From: Bellilinea sp034411135
GTDB taxonomy: Bacteria > Chloroflexota > Anaerolineae > Anaerolineales > Anaerolineaceae
Assembly (NCBI GenBank): GCA_034411135.1
Contig: DAOUMN010000033.1
Coordinates: 1-64,000 of the forward strand
Direction: 5' to 3'
DNA length: 64,000 nt
In this document: positions 15,489-23,305 of the stretch, in pieces
Layout: every line of letters begins with the position of its first letter
Numbering within the stretch: the stretch's first letter is position 1
Notes under the pieces: model-generated
Databases searched by the model: none
Told to the model about the DNA's origin: nothing
Seen by the model: only the letters and a program-made list of their open reading frames with translations
Program-made: the position numbers and the translations under genes

Positions 15489-15494
15489 TATAAT
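15489..15494 (+). promoter_or_regulatory. Possible -10 element for the ABM/alcohol dehydrogenase pair
   Basis: A consensus TATAAT lies 43 bp ahead of the ATG at 15538, with no good -35 at the right distance. The 120-bp region also has to drive the divergent aldo/keto reductase gene, so an activator may be involved. Confidence 0.35.
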
Positions 15495-15537
15495 ATAGTC
15501 ACTTGCCTGCAGTTTCATATGTCTTGGGGAGGGAGAA

Positions 15538-15849
15538 ATGCACATTGTTCTGGTTCACGTGCATGTTAAACCGGAATATCTGGATCGATTTATCGAAATT
15601 ACAGTTGAAAATGCACGCAATAGTATCCAGGAGCCGGGTATTCTGCGTTTTGATTTCTACCAGCAAAAAGACGATCCCACTAAATTCACCCTGGTTGAAA
15701 TTTACTATAAGGAAGAAGACCAATTGAAGCACCGTGAAACTCGTCATTACCAGGTCTGGCGCGATGCAGCGGCTGAAATGATGGCAGAGCCGCGCCAGGG
15801 TGTACGTTACACGAACCTTTATCCACGGGATGATGCATGGTCGATTTAA
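15538..15849 (+). CDS. ABM-domain (antibiotic biosynthesis monooxygenase-like) protein
   Basis: A 103-residue ferredoxin-like dimeric alpha/beta barrel protein. The pattern HIVLVHVHVKPEYLDRFIEI, then SIQEPGILRFDFYQQKDDP and FTLVEIYYKEEDQLKHRET is that of the ABM/LsrG/YgiN group, cofactor-free monooxygenases or isomerases of small quinones and related compounds. GGGGAGGGAG precedes the ATG. Its stop codon lies inside the alcohol dehydrogenase gene (13-bp overlap), so the two are translationally coupled and probably act on the same small-molecule pathway. Substrate unknown. Confidence 0.88.
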   Translation: MHIVLVHVHVKPEYLDRFIEITVENARNSIQEPGILRFDFYQQKDDPTKFTLVEIYYKEEDQLKHRETRHYQVWRDAAAEMMAEPRQGVRYTNLYPRDDAWSI

Positions 15850-17003
15850 GCCCTTTCGATTTCCAAACCGCAGGGCGTATCCTGTTTGGTAGCGGCGTTG
15901 CTGACCGCCTTCCTCAACTCGCTCGCAGTTATGGCCAGCGTGTATTCTTGATTGGCGGCAGCAACAGCGCTGACCTGGAAAGGGTCGTTGCAGCATTGAA
16001 ATCAGAGGGGTTGAAGGTCGCCAGCCGATCCATTGAGGGGGAACCGCGGCTGAGTGATATGGCGGCACTGTCCGATGCCGTTCGCGCAGCGGACAGTCAA
16101 TTAATTGTGGGAATGGGTGGAGGCAGTGTGTTGGATTCAGCCAAAGCGGTGGCTGCCCTGGCGGTAAATCCGGGTGATCCGCTGGACTACCTCGAAGTGG
16201 TTGGCAAAGGGCTTCCGCTACAGAATGATCCGTTACCGGTAATTGCTGTTCCCACAACAGCCGGCACCGGAAGCGAAGTAACCCGCAATGCGGTGCTGGG
16301 CATCCCTGAAAAAGGTGTCAAAGTTAGCTTGCGCAACGCGAAAATGCTGCCGGTAATTGCCCTGGTAGATCCCCGGTTGACGCTCTCTTTGCCACCCGCA
16401 TTGACAGCCAGTACCGGTATGGATGCCCTGACCCAATTAATTGAAGCCTATGTGTCCCGGAGGGCAAATGCATTTACAGACCTGTTTTGTGAAGCGGGTA
16501 TTCACTGTTCGGTGCGTTCATTGCGAACAGCCTACCATGACGGTGGCAATCTGACTGCCCGTGAAGACCTGTCCTTTGCCAGCCTGTTGAGTGGATTAGC
16601 CCTGGCAAATGCCGGTCTGGGTGCAGCGCACGGATTTGCAGCCCCAATTGGCGGCATGTTTGCCGCGCCACACGGTGCGGTTTGTGCGCGGCTGTTACCA
16701 CCGGTGTGCCGGATAAATATATTTGCAGCACAAGAGCAAAAAGACCTGCCGGAGGTACTGCACCGCTTCCAACGTTTGGCTGGCTGGTTGACGGGTAACG
16801 AGAGCGCTACGCCGTTGGACGGAGTCGATTGGCTGGACACGTTGTGTGCCGACTTCGGTATCCCACGCTTGCGCGATTATGGTATTCGGCAGAGTGAGTT
16901 TCAGCTATTGATCGAAAATGCGGCACAGGCGAGCAGCATGAAAGCCAACCCATTTGTGCTCACGCCGACTGAACTGGAGAAAATTCTAAACGAAGCCTGG
17001 TGA
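15837..17003 (+). CDS. Iron-containing alcohol dehydrogenase
   Basis: A 388-residue group III alcohol dehydrogenase. The N-terminal NAD-binding part has VGMGGGSVLDSAKAVAAL and VPTTAGTGSEVT; the metal site is formed by the Asp in VDPRLTLSLPP and His residues in GLGAAHGFAAPIGGMF and APHGAVCARL. Length fits the family. The closest style is the maleylacetate reductase/alcohol dehydrogenase class. It overlaps the ABM gene start to end, consistent with a two-step conversion in which the ABM protein and dehydrogenase work in sequence (inference). Its stop touches the stop of degV on the other strand. Confidence 0.92.
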   Translation: MVDLSPFDFQTAGRILFGSGVADRLPQLARSYGQRVFLIGGSNSADLERVVAALKSEGLKVASRSIEGEPRLSDMAALSDAVRAADSQLIVGMGGGSVLDSAKAVAALAVNPGDPLDYLEVVGKGLPLQNDPLPVIAVPTTAGTGSEVTRNAVLGIPEKGVKVSLRNAKMLPVIALVDPRLTLSLPPALTASTGMDALTQLIEAYVSRRANAFTDLFCEAGIHCSVRSLRTAYHDGGNLTAREDLSFASLLSGLALANAGLGAAHGFAAPIGGMFAAPHGAVCARLLPPVCRINIFAAQEQKDLPEVLHRFQRLAGWLTGNESATPLDGVDWLDTLCADFGIPRLRDYGIRQSEFQLLIENAAQASSMKANPFVLTPTELEKILNEAW

Positions 17004-17849
17004 TCAGTTGCCCTGGGTAAAAAAACTGACCGCGATCACCCCCGGTCCGGCGTGGACGAGGATGGCTGGCGGCAAGTCATAGATGGGCAGACTGCTTAGA
17101 CCCAATTGGGTTTTGAATTCGTTTGCCAGTATTTGTGCTTCGTCGGGGACATCGCCGTGCATAATACTCAGCAAGGCACCCTCATTTTTGGGACATTCGG
17201 CATACACTAATTCTTTAAGCCGCGCCATGGCGCGCTTTTTGGTGCGCTGTGATTCCACTGGCTCGGTGCGCCCATTTTTCAATTGAAGAATCGGTTTCAC
17301 CTGTAAAATGCTGCCGACCAGCATTTTTGCGCCGCCAATACGTCCGCCTTTGTAGAGATACTCCAGTGTATCCACGACAAAGTAGACTCTTTCACGGCTG
17401 GAAAGATCCTGAACGCGTTTTACAATGGTATCTGCATCCATGCCCTCTTTTGCCCATTGGTGAGCCTGCAGCACCATGGATGCCAACCCGGCTCCGATCG
17501 AGCGGGTATCGACGATGCGGATATCCCGACCGGGAAATTCAGCAGCAGCCACTTCCGCGCTGCGATATGTGCCGGAAAGGTCTGCTGAAGGAGTCAGAAC
17601 GATGACCGTGTCTCCGTTTTGGGTGAATTTTTCGTAAACTGGATTGTAAAGAGCGGGCGGCGGGGCAGCGGTTTTTGGGAGGATTGTTGCTTCACGCAAA
17701 CGCGTTAAGAAGGTCTTGCTATCCATTTCGGTGTCATCGCGGTAGGTTTGGTCACCGAAAATGATGATTTGTGGGATGTAGGGAATGCCCAATTCAGACG
17801 CCTGAGGTACTGGGATACTCGAAGTTGTATCCGCCACAATCGTGATCAT
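17004..17849 (-). CDS. DegV family fatty-acid-binding protein
   Basis: A 281-residue two-domain protein. The N-terminus ITIVADTTSSIPVPQASELG, central VLTPSADLSGTYRSAEVAA and the later VDTLEYLYKGGRIGGAKML are the DegV signatures; the domain binds one fatty acid between the two lobes. In FakA/FakB systems such proteins present fatty acids for phosphorylation (established for Firmicutes); no FakA homologue is in this window. The -10 region and a perfect palindrome sit just upstream (17883-17910). It runs convergent to the alcohol dehydrogenase with no gap. Confidence 0.93.
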   Translation of the reverse strand: MITIVADTTSSIPVPQASELGIPYIPQIIIFGDQTYRDDTEMDSKTFLTRLREATILPKTAAPPPALYNPVYEKFTQNGDTVIVLTPSADLSGTYRSAEVAAAEFPGRDIRIVDTRSIGAGLASMVLQAHQWAKEGMDADTIVKRVQDLSSRERVYFVVDTLEYLYKGGRIGGAKMLVGSILQVKPILQLKNGRTEPVESQRTKKRAMARLKELVYAECPKNEGALLSIMHGDVPDEAQILANEFKTQLGLSSLPIYDLPPAILVHAGPGVIAVSFFTQGN

Positions 17850-17882
17850 GGATTATTCCTTTCACAGTGGGAAAATAGGAGA

Positions 17883-17910
17883 AGCATCAACAATGACTGA
17901 TGCTATTATA
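17883..17910 (-). promoter_or_regulatory. degV -10 element and palindrome
   Basis: On the minus strand TATAAT (17905-17910) is followed at once by the perfect inverted repeat AGCATCA-N8-TGATGCT (17883-17904), which covers the predicted transcription start. This is the placement of a repressor operator or of a 5' hairpin. No clear -35 is seen. Confidence 0.4.
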
Positions 17911-17932
17911 CCAACGGAAATAGACACACAGC

Positions 17933-18571
17933 CTATTCTGAAAGATAGGGTCTTCCCCACTTTCCCTGAAAGGTGAACTGATCGAGGGGTTTGCGTGTGC
18001 GCGGTTGCCGTTCCTTTTCCTGTACCACTTCTGGTAGGAGTTCGATATTGCCGGGGTAACCAATAGCAATCATGACCACGGGCGTATATTCAGGCGGGAT
18101 GGAGAAAAGTTCGCGCGCTTTTTGAATATCGAAGCCGCCCATTGGACGAGTATTCAGTCCCATCGCGACGGCTTGCAGGAGGAGGTTTTCATTGGCAAGA
18201 CCCAGATCGTGCAGGGCTTTGCCGTTTTTCCTCCCGTCTGGGCGAGTTTCCTCGGCAACTGCCAGAATCAATACGGGAGCATGGTTTGCCCACACCTGAT
18301 TATCCGGATTTAGGCAAGCGCGGGCTTTTTCCAAAGCATCCGGATTAGAGTTGTCGAAAATCAAATATACCCATGGCTGGCGGTTATTGCTGGAAGGCGC
18401 TGCCTGGGCAGCTTTCATTAACACACCAAGTTGTTCCCGGCTAAGCTGGCGGTTTTGGTCGAACACACGCGAGGAGTGACGCGCAGTGATCAATGGGTGC
18501 ACAGTTACAGCAGCGTTTTCAGGTTTTTGCTCGATTAAGTTCGAGTAAGTATCAGTCATTGGACGTTTCAT
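17933..18571 (-). CDS. Nitroreductase family protein
   Basis: A 212-residue FMN-dependent oxidoreductase. Features are the FMN phosphate-binding ARHSSRVFDQNRQLSREQL, the AAPSSNNRQPWVYL segment and the C-terminal MIAIGYPG. The region between (HDLGLANENLLLQAVAMGLN) matches the family's dimer helix. Nitroreductases of this type reduce nitro groups, quinones or flavins with NAD(P)H. It precedes degV on the same strand by 83 bp but degV has its own -10 element. Divergent from zwf. Substrate unknown. Confidence 0.9.
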   Translation of the reverse strand: MKRPMTDTYSNLIEQKPENAAVTVHPLITARHSSRVFDQNRQLSREQLGVLMKAAQAAPSSNNRQPWVYLIFDNSNPDALEKARACLNPDNQVWANHAPVLILAVAEETRPDGRKNGKALHDLGLANENLLLQAVAMGLNTRPMGGFDIQKARELFSIPPEYTPVVMIAIGYPGNIELLPEVVQEKERQPRTRKPLDQFTFQGKWGRPYLSE

Positions 18572-18694
18572 ACTAAGTCATAGAATTGGTGGAATATTTG
18601 GTTTATACTTTACTTTGTTAATTTTAATAAATAACCGTAACGAATTCACGTCGTTGTATCATCTTGTCGTTCTAATTTTTCAGGATATTATGGG

Positions 18695-20191
18695 ATGGAA
18701 AACAGCAATCAGGATTCGAACACCGCTTCGCTCGCCATTGTAATTTTTGGGGTTACTGGCGATCTCACCCGCCGTAAATTGTTGCCGGCGCTGTATGAGT
18801 TGATGAAAGCGGGAAAGCTGTCTCAGCCCGCTTATTTGATCGGTTTTGCCCGCAGAGATTGGGACGACGATCGGTTGCGAACTCAATTGAGCCAGGGGGT
18901 GCATGATTTTTCGCGTACCCGCCCGGTCTTGGCGGATATCCTCAACCGTTTACTTGTCCATACCCATTATATCCATTCGACTTTCGATGATCCTGGCGGA
19001 TACCAAGCCTTGGGGCGTTTTCTGAATGAGCGCAAGATAAAAAATGTGCTTTACTACTTGGCGACTCCCCCGGAAGAATACAGCACGATCGTCGAGTTGA
19101 TTGGAAAGAGCAAAATCAATAAACGCGAATCAGGATGGACGCGGATCGTCATCGAAAAACCGTATGGGGAAGATATCGAATCGGCGACACAACTTGAACA
19201 AACTGTTCACCGCGTGTTTTCAGAAAAGCAAGTTTACCGCATTGATCATTACCTGGGCAAAGAAACTGTGCAAAACATCCTGGTGTTCCGCTTTGCCAAC
19301 GCAATCTTTGAACCTTTGTGGGATCGGAGGTATGTCGATCATGTGCAAATAACCGTGTCCGAAACCAATGGGGTGGGCACACGAGCTGGTTACTATGACA
19401 ATGCCGGCGTAATCCGAGATATGTTCCAGAACCATTTACTGCAATTGGTTACCCTGACAGCTATGGAAGCGCCGGTTGGTTTCAACGCGGATGCGGTGCG
19501 AGATGAAAAAGTCAAAGTGCTGCGTGCATTGCGCCCTTTGAAAGGGAAGGATGCCCTGCTCAATACTTACCGGGCACAATATGTATCGGGAACAATCGAT
19601 GGCGAGCGGGTGCTTGGGTACAAGGATGAAGCCGGTGTGCCAAGCGCATCACTGACCGAAACCTTGCTGGCGGCACGCCTGTATATCGACAACTGGCGTT
19701 GGGCTGGTGTGCCGTTCTTTGTTCGCTCTGGCAAGCGCCTGCCAGCCCGTCTTACGGAGATTGTAATTCGTTTTCGACAGGCGCCTTTGTCTTTATTTGA
19801 ATGGCACAATCTGGCAGGGGATGCGCCCAATACGCTGGTGCTCAGTTTACAGCCCAACGAAGGAATCACGCTCGAATTTGGTGCAAAAACACCTGGACCG
19901 GTAAACCAGATTGCTCCGGTCAAGATGGAATTTAATTACCAACAAACGTTTGGCGGTGAACCGCCGGAAGCCTATGAGCGTCTTTTATTGGATTGCATCC
20001 AAGGAGATGCTACGCTGTTCACCCGTTCAGATGAAGTCCTTGGACAATGGGAATTCACCTCGAATATTCTGAATGCCTGGCAGCAATCGGCAATCCGGAA
20101 TTTACCAGTATATGAAGCCGGTACCTGGGGTCCGCCCGGACTGGATGAATTCATCCAGCAGGATAGCCGCACCTGGCGGAATCCGGTTTAG
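18695..20191 (+). CDS. zwf: Glucose-6-phosphate 1-dehydrogenase
   Basis: A 498-residue enzyme making 6-phosphogluconolactone with NADP+ as first step of the oxidative pentose phosphate pathway. It shows the NADP-binding VIFGVTGDLTRRKLLPALY (about residues 16-34), the active-site motif RIDHYLGKETVQNILVFRFA and later substrate-site segments (VKVLRALRPL, FFVRSGKRLPARLTEI). Length and motif order fit the bacterial family. AGGA nine bases before the ATG supports the start. Gnd and pgl are not next to it here. The stop overlaps the stop of a convergent zinc-ribbon gene. Confidence 0.97.
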   Translation: MENSNQDSNTASLAIVIFGVTGDLTRRKLLPALYELMKAGKLSQPAYLIGFARRDWDDDRLRTQLSQGVHDFSRTRPVLADILNRLLVHTHYIHSTFDDPGGYQALGRFLNERKIKNVLYYLATPPEEYSTIVELIGKSKINKRESGWTRIVIEKPYGEDIESATQLEQTVHRVFSEKQVYRIDHYLGKETVQNILVFRFANAIFEPLWDRRYVDHVQITVSETNGVGTRAGYYDNAGVIRDMFQNHLLQLVTLTAMEAPVGFNADAVRDEKVKVLRALRPLKGKDALLNTYRAQYVSGTIDGERVLGYKDEAGVPSASLTETLLAARLYIDNWRWAGVPFFVRSGKRLPARLTEIVIRFRQAPLSLFEWHNLAGDAPNTLVLSLQPNEGITLEFGAKTPGPVNQIAPVKMEFNYQQTFGGEPPEAYERLLLDCIQGDATLFTRSDEVLGQWEFTSNILNAWQQSAIRNLPVYEAGTWGPPGLDEFIQQDSRTWRNPV

Positions 20192-20817
20192 ACCCTGACA
20201 GTGTTGGGATTGCCGCAATTTGGGCAACGAGGTTCGTTAAAGCGAATGACAAAACCGCATTTTCGGCAGGTCGTTGGCTGAACGTTGCCGAGCGGTGCAC
20301 CGCAAGCGAGACAATGAGGTTCACCCACTGGGTTGGGGGTGTTGCAAAAATCGCAAACCAAGCGGCGCAGGCGCTCGCTCAATTCGTAAGTGCTGTTGAG
20401 AGAACGGGCGGTCTGGTCGATAATCTGCCAAATTTGCTCGGTCAAGCCCAAGGATTCAATATCCTGTGCCAGATCGTCGATCCGGTGGAGTAAATAAAAA
20501 GGATTACGGAGCGCGAAGAGGGCGGTTTTTCCGAGGCTGGCAGCCACACCCAGCCAGGCTTGTTGTCCCATGTGAATAGAAACTCCATCATCCAATGCTT
20601 CAATGGTCACGGTAATTGCCGTTTGCCCGCCAGATTCCGATTGTTCACGGGTTGCCACCTGTACCGCAATTTTGTTCCCATTTCCAATTTGTTGGGCTCG
20701 AAAGTTGCCCCGGTTGAAGGCAGCAAACAGGCTGCGGGCGACATCCGTTGGGGTAATTTTTCCGTGATAGGTGCGTTGCTGCTGTTTGGATGGGTTATAA
20801 TTTGGGAACAAATTCAT
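20188..20817 (-). CDS. Double zinc-ribbon protein
   Basis: A 209-residue protein of unknown function. The C-terminus carries four CxxC knuckles in two ribbons (CDFCNTPN...CLACGAP and CRKCGFVIRF...CPNCGNP). The N-terminal 140 residues form a mixed fold with a hydrophobic central part (AWLGVAASLGKTALFALRNP) that looks amphipathic rather than a clear membrane anchor. I chose the ATG at 20817 (MNLFPNYNPSK); a longer reading from 20853 would overlap the divergent SH3 gene start. A DNA- or RNA-associated or membrane-quality role is possible but not shown. Confidence 0.75.
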   Translation of the reverse strand: MNLFPNYNPSKQQQRTYHGKITPTDVARSLFAAFNRGNFRAQQIGNGNKIAVQVATREQSESGGQTAITVTIEALDDGVSIHMGQQAWLGVAASLGKTALFALRNPFYLLHRIDDLAQDIESLGLTEQIWQIIDQTARSLNSTYELSERLRRLVCDFCNTPNPVGEPHCLACGAPLGNVQPTTCRKCGFVIRFNEPRCPNCGNPNTVRV

Positions 20818-20843
20818 GGGTTCACTTTCTTTCGGGTTCGTTA

Positions 20844-21467
20844 ATGCGTTCAATCAAAACTCGTATTGCTATCACTGCATGTATTATAACGACAATCACT
20901 GCTGTGGGGTTGCTTTCCTGGCAAGATTATAGTGTACAAGCCCAAATCCCAACCGTAGATATCGCCACGGTGACCGGTACGCCGACGGGACCGATCGTCT
21001 CAGTCAATCCTGGTATTAATGAGCCATCAATCAACGTGCGCAGTGGTCCAAACGTACTCTATCCGCGAGTTGGGGTTTTGCTGGTTGGTCAGACTGCGGT
21101 TGCCAAAGGGCGCTCGCCCGGCGGCGAATGGATCTTAATCGAATATCCGGGCGCGCCGGGAAATGTTGGCTGGGTTTACAGTCCAAATGTCAGTATTACG
21201 CCAGGAGAATTGCCGATTGTTGAGCCACCGCCGACGCCTACCCGCGATATGACTGCAACAATCAATCCCACTTTGGCGGCTCAGTTCATTGTCACTACTG
21301 CGCCAACCCGGTTACCGACCTTCACCCCACCACCACCGCTGGCAATACCAACCTTTCAAGCCGTTGCTGGTACCAGTGCCCCGCCTGTGCCGGTTGGACT
21401 GATTATTGTGGTCTTTTTCACAATTGGCATTCTGTTGGGCGTTTTTTCGTTCGTGCAAAAGCGTTAA
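20844..21467 (+). CDS. Membrane-anchored bacterial SH3-domain protein
   Basis: A 207-residue surface protein. Residues 1-25 are a basic start plus hydrophobic segment (signal or anchor). A bacterial SH3 domain follows (INVRSGPNVLYPRVGVLLVG, AKGRSPGGEWILIEYP, NVGWVYSPNVSI). Next is a Pro/Thr-rich linker and a C-terminal membrane helix VPVGLIIVVFFTIGILLGVF ending in QKR. SH3b domains usually bind peptidoglycan or serve as targeting modules. Start 20844 was chosen because it gives a proper signal sequence. Only 26 bp separate its start from that of the divergent zinc-ribbon gene. Confidence 0.8.
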   Translation: MRSIKTRIAITACIITTITAVGLLSWQDYSVQAQIPTVDIATVTGTPTGPIVSVNPGINEPSINVRSGPNVLYPRVGVLLVGQTAVAKGRSPGGEWILIEYPGAPGNVGWVYSPNVSITPGELPIVEPPPTPTRDMTATINPTLAAQFIVTTAPTRLPTFTPPPPLAIPTFQAVAGTSAPPVPVGLIIVVFFTIGILLGVFSFVQKR

Positions 21468-22117
21468 TCGGCAAAAAACTGCCCGAGTTGTTTGAAGCAG
21501 CCCGCACTGATGCGGTGGCTGACTGGTGCTTTGCAAAATTGGACTGTTGCGTGTTGTTGTTCAAGAAAATACACAACTTCCTCGGCTCGTTCAATCGGCA
21601 CTATATCATCGTGGGTACCGTGGGCGACAAAAAAATTAATTTGGGAGAATGGACGACTGGGTTGGTAATTTTCTGGCAGGTAGGGTAAAAAGCCTGCCAG
21701 GACAGCTACTTTACGCACCACCTGCGGATAAAGAAAAGCAAATGTAAGACTTAATGCTGCACCCTGACTGAATCCAACCACATCCAGCGGTCGATTGCCA
21801 AGCTGATAATCCACTCGTAGGTTTTCGATCAAGCGGTGTAGAGCTTGCGCTGGGGGTTCGAAGGCTTCCAGAGTGGCGTCCCTGCCTGGGCGGTGACCGA
21901 TCCATCCATAGCCGCCTTCGCCGGTTTCTAATGGACCGCGTGGAGCAATGATCCAATAATCATCAGGCATTTCGCGTTGAAAGATAAGCATCGAATTTTC
22001 GTCACCGGTCCAACCGTGAATCATGAGCATAAGACGTGATTCAGGGCGGTAGGCAGTATGTAGGCGCAGGATCCAATTGTTGTACAACAATACTTCGGAT
22101 TTATGAATTCTGTTCAC
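21464..22117 (-). CDS. Alpha/beta hydrolase, carboxylesterase type
   Basis: A 217-residue hydrolase of the phospholipase/carboxylesterase (YpfH-like) group. The oxyanion segment is MLMIHGWTGDENSM, the nucleophile Ser lies in DVVGFSQGAALSLTFA, the acid in VAHGTHDDIVPIERA and the His in APVSHRISAGC. No signal peptide, so cytoplasmic. Its start overlaps the preceding small membrane protein by 17 bp and its stop overlaps the SH3 gene end by 4 bp on the other strand. Substrate not determined; small acyl esters or lysophospholipids are typical. Confidence 0.9.
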   Translation of the reverse strand: MNRIHKSEVLLYNNWILRLHTAYRPESRLMLMIHGWTGDENSMLIFQREMPDDYWIIAPRGPLETGEGGYGWIGHRPGRDATLEAFEPPAQALHRLIENLRVDYQLGNRPLDVVGFSQGAALSLTFAFLYPQVVRKVAVLAGFLPYLPENYQPSRPFSQINFFVAHGTHDDIVPIERAEEVVYFLEQQHATVQFCKAPVSHRISAGCFKQLGQFFAD

Positions 22118-22328
22118 GTTTGACGATCCATTCGATCAAAGCTAGGATGAGAATGATCAGTACGACCGGGGTTAACCCAGCGAAGAAGCATAAAAACCCC
22201 ATAGCAACCGCACCGCTGCCGTAAAAATAAAGAATTAACCCGCCGCCAACCAGGAAGATCAACAACAACGCTCCGATGATCAATCGACTGGTGGTTTGGC
22301 GGGCGTAACGACGCAGATCACGAGTCAT
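22101..22328 (-). CDS. Small two-helix membrane protein
   Basis: A 75-residue protein with two membrane helices (LIIGALLLIFLVGGGLILYFY and LTPVVLIILILALIEWIV) between a basic N-terminus and a charged KREQNS tail. No family recognised. It sits between patatin (5 bp upstream) and the hydrolase (17 bp overlap), so a common transcript with two lipid-active enzymes is likely; a membrane-tethering or quality role is speculative. Confidence 0.75.
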   Translation of the reverse strand: MTRDLRRYARQTTSRLIIGALLLIFLVGGGLILYFYGSGAVAMGFLCFFAGLTPVVLIILILALIEWIVKREQNS

Positions 22329-22333
22329 GGAAT

Positions 22334-23263
22334 TTATATCGGATAGGAGTGATCGTCCTTAAGCAAGACACCCGGTGGTTCTTGACTGCGAAAGCGACGG
22401 ACAATCTGATAATACCAGGAGATGGCTTCGTTCAAGCGTGGCAAGGCTTCGTCAACACTGGTTTCACCCAGGCGGATCAATTCGCGCGGATCGGCTTTGT
22501 CCAGCGGGGCAATGTGGTGAACTTGTGGGCGAATAATTACGTCCGGTTTTTCGACCTTCATGCGCAATTCGGTTACCATGCGGGTGGTAATGTCCATTGC
22601 ATCAATAAAGGTGCGCAACGACTGCGCCAATCGGGTTTGTACCAGCTGATCAAGCAGTGGACGTGGGATGGGCGTTTCGAGAGGCACGCTCAGTTCTGGC
22701 ATGACTTTCCATTCATCGGGTGTGGGGGATAGACACACGGCAACAACCGGCAGTTTAGGCGCCAGCCAGCGGGCTACAGCGACAGGTACCGGATCGAGCA
22801 CACCGCCATCAACCAATTCATAACCCTGGATAAGTACCGGTGGAAATACACCCGGTATTGCCACGGTTGCCAATACCGCCCGGGTTACATCACCCGTATT
22901 CAGAATAATCTCCTGCTTTGTGTGTATATCCACAGCGGTTAATGCCAGCGGAATTTGAAGATCGGAAAATGTTTTTTTGTCCAGGTATTTGGCGAGGAAG
23001 TTTATCAATCCACTCAACCCAAGCAAGGAGGGGAGATCGTCGGGTTTTCGTGAAAAAAAGTGTTTTTGATTAACTGCAGACAAATCCTCAAGGATTTGGT
23101 TAAGGTGGATTCCGGATGCATACACAGCACCAACGATACCGCCAGCGCTGGTACCGGCAATAGCACGGATTTTAAAACCTTCCTCTTCAAGTCGGTTGAC
23201 TACACCAATGTGTGCCATCCCTTTTACACCGCCGCCACCCAAGGCGAGCGCGATGTCAGTCAT
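22334..23263 (-). CDS. Patatin-like phospholipase (RssA/NTE-like)
   Basis: A 309-residue serine lipid acyl hydrolase with a Ser-Asp dyad. The oxyanion hole is GGGGVKGMAHIG (residues 8-19), the nucleophile Ser is in AIAGTSAGGIVGAVY and the catalytic Asp is in GYELVDGGVLDPVPV. There is no signal peptide or membrane segment. The closest style is the bacterial NTE/RssA group that hydrolyses phospholipids or lysophospholipids. It is followed closely by a small membrane protein and a carboxylesterase on the same strand. Confidence 0.93.
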   Translation of the reverse strand: MTDIALALGGGGVKGMAHIGVVNRLEEEGFKIRAIAGTSAGGIVGAVYASGIHLNQILEDLSAVNQKHFFSRKPDDLPSLLGLSGLINFLAKYLDKKTFSDLQIPLALTAVDIHTKQEIILNTGDVTRAVLATVAIPGVFPPVLIQGYELVDGGVLDPVPVAVARWLAPKLPVVAVCLSPTPDEWKVMPELSVPLETPIPRPLLDQLVQTRLAQSLRTFIDAMDITTRMVTELRMKVEKPDVIIRPQVHHIAPLDKADPRELIRLGETSVDEALPRLNEAISWYYQIVRRFRSQEPPGVLLKDDHSYPI

Positions 23264-23305
23264 AGGATAATCCTCCAGATCGTAATATTGCTTCCTTTCG
23301 AATGG

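Noticed and set aside
18664..18691. TTGTCG-N16-TATTAT ahead of zwf as a promoter.
   Set aside because: The start of transcription would fall inside the coding region (ATG at 18695).
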